Source of the DNA: a virus
Length of the DNA stretch: 26,358 nucleotides
IMG/VR virus record: IMGVR_UViG_3300031673_000414
Location: 1 to 26,358 of that record
Strand: one strand, 5' to 3'
In this document: piece after piece, positions 1 to 5,566 of the stretch
Position numbering within the stretch: the first letter of the stretch is position 1
Layout of the letters: every line of letters begins with the position of its first letter
Position numbers and translations under genes: made by a program
Notes under the pieces: model-generated
The model's database searches: none
Told to the model about the DNA's origin: nothing
What the model saw: the letters and a program-made list of their open reading frames with translations, nothing else

Positions 1-142
1 TCACCGTGATAAAAGGGAGGTACTTAGGGAAAAATGACTTATATAGAGCGAACTCCCCAACAGCTTAGTAGGGGTGGCTGCTAGGGAGTCCACAGGTCGA
101 CCCCGATTATACCACAATTCACACAATTTGCAGGAGGTAGCA

Positions 143-901
143 ATGACTTACAATCCCGATAACCCGCAGGAGCATAGTGCTCCATTTGACCCATACGAAG
201 CGGCCATGACAGACCCGCCAAAGTGCTTCTTTGGCCTACTCCGTACCGAGACTTGGACCATCGTTGGCATCCGTGATGATACTAAGCGGAACGGCTGGCG
301 GGTGGAAGACTGGGTAGAGGAGTTGCATGGATCACAGGACGAAATCAAGAAGGACCGTGAAAACCGCTTCTTGGGCGCAACGAGCGAGTTCAGTATCACG
401 CCACTAGATCCTACTTACAAAGTTATCACTCGCAAAGTGGGTGTAACTAACTACAAGCAGAAGGAATTCCGCCAGGTTGTGCGTCCATCAATCGAGGCTC
501 TAGGCGAGCGGATTGCAGAAGTCAAGGGGCTTGTACCTGGTCAATTCAACTTGCTCAAAGAGTTTACCGATTTGTGGGTAAGTGGTGAGTGGGTTCCCAA
601 TCCTGACAACAAGGTGGATGAGAACTGGCGAACGCTCAAGTTTACCCATGTGTATCAGGACCAGGTGGCGTGCGCGGCAGCTTCCGCAGAGTATTACAAT
701 CGCGAGGTTGAAACTGAGGCACCTGCTGAGGACAATGGCCGCGATGCTGAGAAGGCCGCGCTCATCCCGTTCGTCAAGCCGCTGTGGGAGCAGGCGCAGC
801 ATGACCCTAGTAAAATGGCTGAACTGCTGGCCGCTAACCCGCTTCTCTCTATGTACTTCACGATGGACTCTCCCGAAGTCCAGCAGATCGTGAGCGAGTA
901 G
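143..901 (+). CDS. Hypothetical phage protein, 252 aa
   Basis: I do not recognise the family. The frame is open from 74, but the start at 143 is preferred because GGAGGT lies just upstream at good spacing. The upstream extension has no ribosome site. The protein is soluble and acidic, with no membrane segment, and Trp/Pro-containing motifs in the middle (VSGEWVPNP). The last 50 residues are rich in Ala and Glu and look like a flexible acidic tail followed by a helical end. It is the first complete gene of a same-strand run leading into recombination genes, so a DNA-metabolism accessory role is possible. That is inferred from position only. Confidence is high that it is coding and low for any function. 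Confidence 0.85.
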   Translation: MTYNPDNPQEHSAPFDPYEAAMTDPPKCFFGLLRTETWTIVGIRDDTKRNGWRVEDWVEELHGSQDEIKKDRENRFLGATSEFSITPLDPTYKVITRKVGVTNYKQKEFRQVVRPSIEALGERIAEVKGLVPGQFNLLKEFTDLWVSGEWVPNPDNKVDENWRTLKFTHVYQDQVACAAASAEYYNREVETEAPAEDNGRDAEKAALIPFVKPLWEQAQHDPSKMAELLAANPLLSMYFTMDSPEVQQIVSE

Positions 902-945
902 ATCCGTACTAGGTTGACCGTATATCGCAAGTAACAGGAGGTACT

Positions 946-1158
946 ATGCTACATAAGATGGCATTAGACCACATAAAGCACAGAAGTAAGTTCCTTTGGT
1001 TTGATGAGATGGGAATAGCATACTATGGCCCTGACGTTAACAATCTTGTTTACCCTGAAGTACTGGATGCCCTGAGTACGTTCCCTCTCACTCTTGCAGA
1101 TATCAAAAATGCCTTTGCTCTTGGCTTGTTAGTTGGGCGAGGGCAAACAGAAAGTTAA
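946..1158 (+). CDS. Small hypothetical protein, 70 aa
   Basis: Short soluble protein of unknown family. An AGGAGG ribosome site sits just before the ATG. The N-terminus is His/Lys-rich and the middle carries an aromatic stretch (FDEMGIAYYGPD). It lies between two other small unknown genes with short spacers, so it is probably co-transcribed with them. No catalytic or metal-binding motif is visible. Confidence 0.7.
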   Translation: MLHKMALDHIKHRSKFLWFDEMGIAYYGPDVNNLVYPEVLDALSTFPLTLADIKNAFALGLLVGRGQTES

Positions 1159-1172
1159 GGAGGATACAAGCA

Positions 1173-1529
1173 ATGTCTACTTACAAGATGGTCGAGAAGG
1201 ATGGCATCACAACCATTGAGGTTGGCGACCTGGATGCCGAGATGCTGGTGGCCGCCTATGTCCCAGACTTCCAGGAGTTGGGGCTGACGTTCGCTGAGGC
1301 GTATGACTTGGCGTGTGAGCGTGACCGTGATGCCGCTGATGGACTGGAGATGGATTGCTGCAATGGCACCCAGGACTTGACGGCTAAGGAACGCGCCTAC
1401 GCTGAGAAAGTCAATGCTCTCTTTGCACAGACTGAGAATGAAGACTTGCGGCAGGCAAAAAGAGACTATGGTTTCATCATGCGCACTCTGCGGAGCCAGC
1501 CTGTGGCAATGGAGGCGGTGGCGGCATGA
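1173..1529 (+). CDS. Hypothetical acidic helical protein, 118 aa
   Basis: Soluble, strongly acidic protein, mostly predicted helix, with a Cys pair (DCCNG) near residue 65. A ribosome site (AAGGAGG) precedes the ATG. The stop overlaps the next start as ATGA, so the two are translationally coupled. No known family recognised. It lies in the early small-gene block upstream of the ERCC4-like nuclease. Confidence 0.75.
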   Translation: MSTYKMVEKDGITTIEVGDLDAEMLVAAYVPDFQELGLTFAEAYDLACERDRDAADGLEMDCCNGTQDLTAKERAYAEKVNALFAQTENEDLRQAKRDYGFIMRTLRSQPVAMEAVAA

Positions 1530-1741
1530 CCGACCTTTCAGAAGCACTCACCGACCTCCAAGCCGCACTTACCAAACTCCAGGCAGCAAGCACCGCGCTT
1601 GATGAGGTAACCAGTGTGTTGGAATCCTTGCCAGAGTATAAAGCCTTTGAGAGAGCGCGAGATATACATCGAGAGGCTGGTATACTAGCAGAGGCCGCTC
1701 GTGACAATCTGATATCCGTTCTCTCTAATTCCTACTTTTAG
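1526..1741 (+). CDS. Small coiled-coil protein, 71 aa
   Basis: The N-terminal half has regularly spaced Leu/Ala residues (LSEALTDLQAALTKLQAAS), which suggests an amphipathic coiled coil. There is no membrane segment or Cys. It starts within an ATGA overlap with the preceding gene and ends 8 nt before the ERCC4-like nuclease, so it belongs to the same operon. Function unknown; an oligomerising accessory or inhibitor protein would fit the size, but nothing in the sequence decides. Confidence 0.7.
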   Translation: MTDLSEALTDLQAALTKLQAASTALDEVTSVLESLPEYKAFERARDIHREAGILAEAARDNLISVLSNSYF

Positions 1742-1749
1742 GAGGCAAC

Positions 1750-2436
1750 ATGCTAAAGGCGGTCATCCTCGATTCTAAGGAACCAGCAAGCATCAAGGCG
1801 TTAGATTTCGGTGTGCCTACGCTAGTCCAGCCGCTTAAATGTGGCGATTGCTGGCTGGCAACCGACAGTACCACACTTGTTGTAGAAAGAAAAACCTTGT
1901 CTGACCTGCTGGCCTCGATACGAGATGGCCGCCTTTTCGACCAGGCTGCCCGCCTCGTGGCACAAAGCAAGTGGTGCTACGAAGTCATCACAGAATTGCC
2001 AGTAGTGCGCTCTGGTTGCGTGTTCCTAAACGGGAAGATGAGCGAATGGAAATGGGCAAGCGTCCAGGGCGCACTACTCACCTTGCAGGAGATGGGTGTT
2101 GAGGTGGTATGGTGGGAAGGCGGTTACGTCCAGTGCTTGCAATGGCTGGCAGATCGTAGCCGCGATACCGTACACGTCAAACCTCAAAGGCGCGACATTG
2201 TAATGGAATCGCCTGCTGAGACTGTGCTTTGCTCACTTCCAGGCATAAGCGATGGTCGGGCAGGTGCTTTATTGGAACACTGCGGAACCGCCGCTTTTGC
2301 TCTGCAATTTCTCACTGGCAATGGTGGTGGAAGCATACCAGGTATTGGGCCAGGTACCAAGACCGCTGTAAGAAGCGCGCTGGGCCTGACAGACGATTTA
2401 GTGCTAACAGTTGTAGGAAAAGAGGAAACAGCATGA
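1750..2436 (+). CDS. ERCC4-family structure-specific nuclease with C-terminal HhH
   Basis: Seen: a 228-aa protein with the ERCC4 (XPF/Mus81) nuclease signature. An acidic segment around residues 33-39 precedes V-ERK (46-48), followed by D52 and S-I-x-DGRLFDQ (56-65). The C-terminus has two helix-hairpin-helix-like segments (LPGIS near 163 and IPGIG near 196). Known: ERCC4 nucleases cut branched or flap DNA, and phages use short versions like this as Holliday-junction or flap resolvases. Inference: it resolves recombination or replication intermediates together with the RecT-like protein and the PD-(D/E)XK nuclease encoded just downstream. An AGGAGG site precedes the ATG. The stop overlaps the next start (ATGA). 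Confidence 0.88.
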   Translation: MLKAVILDSKEPASIKALDFGVPTLVQPLKCGDCWLATDSTTLVVERKTLSDLLASIRDGRLFDQAARLVAQSKWCYEVITELPVVRSGCVFLNGKMSEWKWASVQGALLTLQEMGVEVVWWEGGYVQCLQWLADRSRDTVHVKPQRRDIVMESPAETVLCSLPGISDGRAGALLEHCGTAAFALQFLTGNGGGSIPGIGPGTKTAVRSALGLTDDLVLTVVGKEETA

Positions 2437-2639
2437 CCGACGAAGAAAAGCGCAGTTGCTATACCTGTGAACATCAAAGCCTGTGTTATCTCAAGCGCCA
2501 CATATACGATGCGTTGGTACCTAGCGCAGCATGGATGCTTGATAGCACGGGTTTACCACACGTATGGACGGATGTTTTTGACACGCTTGCAGAAGCGTGC
2601 AACCAGTACACGAAAATGAAAGGGGCAGAAACGAAATGA
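2433..2639 (+). CDS. Small Cys-containing hypothetical protein, 68 aa
   Basis: The start at 2433 is chosen because ATGA overlaps the nuclease stop; the open frame extends further upstream but only as a shadow of the nuclease gene. The N-terminus has C-x2-C-x5-C (CYTCEHQSLC) and another Cys near residue 58, possibly a small zinc site. The remainder is helical. It also overlaps the RecT-like gene by ATGA, so the three genes are translationally linked. Function unknown. Confidence 0.7.
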   Translation: MTDEEKRSCYTCEHQSLCYLKRHIYDALVPSAAWMLDSTGLPHVWTDVFDTLAEACNQYTKMKGAETK

Positions 2640-3484
2640 GCAACAAGAACTTAATCCCCGTCACCACGGGGGACACTTGGGCAACCATCAAGGCAATCGC
2701 GCCAGTGGCACAAGCATCAAGGATGTTTGGCGTTACCGAACAGCAAGCCGCGATTGTCATGCTTAAAGGTCACGAACTGGGCTTGGGCCTAGCAGGGGCC
2801 TTTGAGTTTATCCACGTTATTGACGGTAAACCTTCCCTCAGTCCCAAGGGGGCACTTGCCTTGATTCAGCGCAGTGGGGAACTGACCAGTTTGGAAATCC
2901 ACGACTTGACCGATGGCAAAGGCACTCCCACCCGTTGCAAAGTAACAATGAAGCGCAAGAATGGCTTTGAATACACGGTTGAATTCAGCATGGAGGATGC
3001 TAAACGCGCTGGCATAGTCAAGGACAAAGGTGCATGGGAAAAGTATCCTGCCAACATGCTCAGGTGGCGCGCAATAGGGTATTGCGCTGATGCGGTGTTC
3101 CCTGACGTGACTGGAGGCATGTTGAGGCCAGAGGAACTTGGCGCGGATGTGAACGCGGAAGGCACACCAATCGAGGCACCATCCTGGCATGTGGTAGAGG
3201 AAAAGCCACAACCTAACCCGCAATCTATCAAGGCAGAAGCACCTCCTGAGCCTGAGAAGGTAGAGCCAGCCAAGAACCCCGAGCCAGTCCAGGAGCCAGA
3301 AGCGCCAGCCAATGACATCCCCGACAACCTCACGGTGGCCGACCTTCTGAGCCGCGGTTATTCGGTGACCGACCTGCAGACGGCAATCCAGGCAATGCAA
3401 GCGGAAGGCGTAACGGTTCACTTCCCACCCGCTACGAGCGAAGAGTGCCGCTTAGTGCTGGAAAGGCTGGTGAAAAATGGTTGA
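2636..3484 (+). CDS. RecT-like single-strand annealing recombinase
   Basis: 282-aa protein. Residues 1-170 resemble the RecT/Bet family as seen in many phages: AFEFIHVIDGKPSLSPKGAL, then GFEYTVEFSMEDAKRAGI, then WEKYPANMLRWRAIG and a conserved VFPDVTGG segment. The stretch after about residue 185 is a Pro/Glu/Ala-rich linker, followed by a small helical C-terminal segment. Known: RecT-type proteins bind single strands and anneal complementary DNA in ATP-independent recombination. Inference: paired with the nearby Cas4/RecB-like nuclease, it forms a phage recombination system, the usual exonuclease-annealase pairing. The start at 2636 overlaps the previous stop by ATGA; an upstream in-frame ATG at 2597 has no support. 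The family call rests on motif memory, not alignment. Confidence 0.75.
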   Translation: MSNKNLIPVTTGDTWATIKAIAPVAQASRMFGVTEQQAAIVMLKGHELGLGLAGAFEFIHVIDGKPSLSPKGALALIQRSGELTSLEIHDLTDGKGTPTRCKVTMKRKNGFEYTVEFSMEDAKRAGIVKDKGAWEKYPANMLRWRAIGYCADAVFPDVTGGMLRPEELGADVNAEGTPIEAPSWHVVEEKPQPNPQSIKAEAPPEPEKVEPAKNPEPVQEPEAPANDIPDNLTVADLLSRGYSVTDLQTAIQAMQAEGVTVHFPPATSEECRLVLERLVKNG

Positions 3485-3674
3485 GTTCGTGCAAATTGCA
3501 GATGAGGCATTTAACCCTGCCTTGATAGAGTATGTGCGATTCTACACCAATGGACAGAAACGGGTGGCTGTTTGGTTCATAGGTGATGAAGAATGCATGG
3601 AATTTGCGGGCAGTAGTTATGATGCTTTTCTGGCTTGGTGGGAACGTCATGCCACTGTTAGGATGATGCCATGA
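3477..3674 (+). CDS. Small hypothetical protein, 65 aa
   Basis: Overlaps the RecT-like gene by 8 nt and the nuclease gene by 4 nt. The content is aromatic and acidic (VRFYTNGQKRVAVWFIGDEECMEF), suggesting a small beta-rich fold. It resembles KTSC-like small phage proteins in size and strand pattern, but the defining residues are not clear, so I leave the family open. Tight overlap on both sides supports it being translated. Confidence 0.65.
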   Translation: MVEFVQIADEAFNPALIEYVRFYTNGQKRVAVWFIGDEECMEFAGSSYDAFLAWWERHATVRMMP

Positions 3675-4489
3675 TGCAAGACCATCTTTCCCACTCCAGC
3701 ATAAACACCTACCTTCTTTGTCCACGATCGTGGCGCATGCGCTACGTGGACAAGGTACAGACGCCAAGCGCGTCAGCACTGGTTTTCGGCGGCGCTTTTC
3801 ACGACACTGTGGAGACCGCGCTTAGCGCGGTTGCTCAAGGCGAAACAAGTCCGCTTGCCACTTCTTGGCTCCTCAAGTTATGGTCAGAGAAGTGGCAAGC
3901 CAAGATTGCCAAAGAGCAAGTTGCCTGGGGTGACGAATCACCAGAAGAGTTGGCAGCACTTGGCGCGCGAATGCTAGGCAACAAGTTAGAAGTCTCGGGC
4001 GCTGGCCCGAACCGCATCGAAACTATGCCGCAGTTTCTCAGCAAGATTGTGCCTATGATGGACGATGACAAGCCAGCGATAGAGCGCAAAATCGAGTTGC
4101 GAGTGCCTGGCGTACCAGTGCCAGTGATAGGCTACATAGATATCGTTTGTGCCGATGGCGTTCCAGGTGACTTCAAAACAGCATCGCGCGCGTGGTATGC
4201 TGACAAAGCACACGAAGAAATGCAGCCTGTTTTCTATCTGGCAGCGCTCGCACAAATGGGTATGCCAGTACCCGATGGGAAATTCCGTTACTACATTTTC
4301 ACGAAAGCGCAGAAGCCAAAGGCACAAATAATCGAAACAAAACGCACACCCTCACAACTGCTATGGCTTTTTGAAGTCATCTCAGAAACTTGGCAGGCAA
4401 TCCAGGCAAGCAGTTTTCCCCCTAACCCGTGCACCTGGAAGTGCTCACCTGCCTATTGTGAATACTGGCAGATGTGCCGTGGTAAGTAG
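3671..4489 (+). CDS. PD-(D/E)XK exonuclease, Cas4/RecB-like, probable Fe-S
   Basis: 272 aa. Seen: N-terminal SINTYLLCPRSWRMRY (Cys17), G-x-x-FH-x3-E (H44, E48), VIGYIDIV with D157, DFKT with D167 and K169, and the QxxxY motif (Q185, Y189). The C-terminus carries four Cys (254, 258, 263, 269), which with C17 can supply a 4Fe-4S cluster as in Cas4 and AddB. Known: these enzymes degrade DNA ends to leave single strands. Inference: it supplies single-stranded substrate to the RecT-like protein two genes upstream. The start overlaps the previous stop (ATGATG). No Cas1 or Cas2 and no CRISPR array lies nearby, so a CRISPR-adaptation role is not supported. Confidence 0.85.
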   Translation: MMQDHLSHSSINTYLLCPRSWRMRYVDKVQTPSASALVFGGAFHDTVETALSAVAQGETSPLATSWLLKLWSEKWQAKIAKEQVAWGDESPEELAALGARMLGNKLEVSGAGPNRIETMPQFLSKIVPMMDDDKPAIERKIELRVPGVPVPVIGYIDIVCADGVPGDFKTASRAWYADKAHEEMQPVFYLAALAQMGMPVPDGKFRYYIFTKAQKPKAQIIETKRTPSQLLWLFEVISETWQAIQASSFPPNPCTWKCSPAYCEYWQMCRGK

Positions 4490-4496
4490 TTTCTCA

Positions 4497-4562
4497 GCTA
4501 GGTTAGTTTAATGCAAAACATCCGTTAACCGGAAATTCTAGGTTCGAGTCCTAGACCTAGCT
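4497..4562 (+). tRNA. tRNA-like element with shortened anticodon arm
   Basis: Fills the gap between two genes. Acceptor stem: GCTAGGT (4497-4503) pairs perfectly with ACCTAGC (4555-4561). T-arm: CTAGG/CCTAG with loop TTCGAGT, matching the TTCRANY rule. D-stem: GTTT/AAAC (4506-4509, 4516-4519) with a 6-nt loop. The central arm is abnormal: TCCG/CGGA with a 5-nt loop, or TCC/GGA with a 7-nt loop GTTAACC that would place TAA as anticodon (reading UUA). The whole is about 66 nt against the usual 72-76, and no CCA is encoded. Either a decayed tRNA or a tRNA mimic. Confidence is good for tRNA ancestry and low for a charged, working tRNA. Confidence 0.5.
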
Positions 4563-4598
4563 TTTAGTAAGACAGTCTTTTCAACAGGTGGTGTACTA

Positions 4599-4844
4599 AT
4601 GTGCGAGTGCTACGGTGATGCAATACGCCGGGAGATAGCCGAACAGGAGCGCGCTGCAATCGTGGCCGATGCACTGGAGGCTCTAAAACTGGCAACCGAC
4701 ACGCCAGCCAGCATAGTAAAAGTGGTGGCCGTGATTATGCCTAGAATAGAGTACGAGTGGGAAGCAATTGGTTGTGGACCTAATGTTGTGGGTGCAGAAA
4801 TAGTAACCAGAATGGATTGGGATTGGCTGGTCAAGCGGCCATGA
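4599..4844 (+). CDS. Small hypothetical protein, 81 aa
   Basis: Starts MCECYGD, with two early Cys, then an Ala/Glu-rich helical stretch (EIAEQERAAIVADALEALKLA) and a C-terminal half rich in hydrophobic strands. A weak ribosome site (AGGTGGT) lies upstream. It is the first gene after the tRNA-like element. No recognised family; no membrane segment strong enough to call. Confidence 0.65.
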   Translation: MCECYGDAIRREIAEQERAAIVADALEALKLATDTPASIVKVVAVIMPRIEYEWEAIGCGPNVVGAEIVTRMDWDWLVKRP

Positions 4845-4860
4845 TAATACCTACAGGAGA

Positions 4861-4953
4861 ATGATGGATATACTTGCCGTGCTTTTAATTGTGGTAGGCG
4901 CAATTGGACTGCTCATTGTGCTCACGGCGATTTTTAAGGCAATAAGGCGGTAG
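4861..4953 (+). CDS. Single-span membrane microprotein, 30 aa
   Basis: A very short frame with a clear CAGGAGA ribosome site immediately upstream of ATGATG. The product is one hydrophobic segment (ILAVLLIVVGAIGLLIVLTA, residues 4-23) ending in a basic tail (FKAIRR), the signature of an N-out, C-in single-pass peptide. The stop is 3 nt before the next start. Phages often encode such peptides, but the role here is unknown. Support is the ribosome site, the gap it fills and the biased composition. Confidence 0.5.
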   Translation: MMDILAVLLIVVGAIGLLIVLTAIFKAIRR

Positions 4954-4956
4954 AAA

Positions 4957-5226
4957 ATGAGGACAATAACCAGTATGTCACGATTCCGTTTTGAGGAACT
5001 GTGCAAGCAGATTGTAGATGGTAGTTTGGAGAAGAAATGGCGCATACTTGAAGGTCAAGAGAATTCATTGACCAAATCTCAGCAGGTGGAATTGCGCCAG
5101 ATCAGCGCAATAGCTGCTATCTATCGTGAGTCACCCGACACTATCACGCACGTAACCAGGACGGACTGGCGTGAGATTTGCTTCATGGTAAGAGGCGAAC
5201 AGTTACTTGTCAAGATAGTCAAATAG
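4957..5226 (+). CDS. Hypothetical protein, 89 aa
   Basis: Soluble helical protein with SRFRFEELCKQIVDGSLEKKW and a later strand-rich end (WREICFMVRGEQLLVKIV). An alternative start at 4975 (MSRF) is possible. The upstream ribosome signal is weak, so coupling to the preceding microprotein is likely. No family recognised. Confidence 0.65.
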   Translation: MRTITSMSRFRFEELCKQIVDGSLEKKWRILEGQENSLTKSQQVELRQISAIAAIYRESPDTITHVTRTDWREICFMVRGEQLLVKIVK

Positions 5227-5229
5227 ACA

Positions 5230-5271
5230 ATGAACATCAATGTTCTACCCTTATCTTACCAGTGGCAGATG
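5230..5271 (+). pseudogene. Remnant copy of helicase gene 5' end
   Basis: Fourteen codons starting at ATG 5230 encode MNINVLPLSYQWQM, matching the helicase start MNINFLPSQYQWQI at 5556. By eye 31 of 42 bases match. Four mismatched codons (3, 4, 7, 14) differ only at the third base, two codons are wholly different, and one differs at the first base. The remnant frame continues with no helicase similarity and stops at 5323-5325. It sits just before the MazG-like gene. The best reading is a leftover 5' end of a diverged helicase gene, displaced when MazG arrived. Confidence 0.6.
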
Positions 5272-5281
5272 TGGAGGAAGC

Positions 5282-5566
5282 ATGAAAACATTACAGCAGG
5301 CAGTCAAGCAATTATACCAAACTAGAGAATATACAAAGGCCAGTATACAAACATTAGTTCTGGGAGCGGTTGGGGAAATGGGCGAATTGGCAGAAGCAAT
5401 TTTATTGTCACAGTGCCCCGACTTCAAACCATCACTTAGAAAGCAAGCATTGCAAGTTGACAGACAAGATATAGCGCGTGAGGTAGGGGACTGTATCACA
5501 TACCTCTTGGGACTCTGTAATGCGCTGGATATAGAACCATATTTTGGGTGGCAGGATGAACATTAA
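5282..5566 (+). CDS. MazG-like nucleotide pyrophosphohydrolase
   Basis: 94 aa. All-alpha NTP-PPase motifs are visible: GEMGELAEAI (E32, E35, E38) and EVGDCITYLLGLCNALDIE (E67, D70), the paired ExxE / ExxD metal site. Known: MazG-type enzymes hydrolyse (d)NTPs to monophosphate and pyrophosphate. Phage copies are thought to adjust nucleotide pools or alarmone levels. The start at 5282 follows GGAGGAAGC; the frame opens earlier at 5240 but without a ribosome site. It overlaps the helicase start by 11 nt, and it is preceded by a remnant of the helicase 5' end, which suggests it was inserted here. Confidence 0.85.
   Translation: MKTLQQAVKQLYQTREYTKASIQTLVLGAVGEMGELAEAILLSQCPDFKPSLRKQALQVDRQDIAREVGDCITYLLGLCNALDIEPYFGWQDEH

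Noticed and set aside
34-84. 16-codon frame MTYIERTPQQ... before the first gene
   Set aside because: Too short; ribosome site GGGAGG is poorly spaced; no supporting context.
2789-3421. Long antisense open frame across the RecT-like gene
   Set aside because: Complementary shadow of a well-supported gene; no ribosome site or recognisable motif.
3671-4489. Cas4 of a CRISPR system
   Set aside because: Fold and Cys pattern are similar, but no Cas1/Cas2 and no repeat-spacer array anywhere in the window. Phage recombination context fits better.
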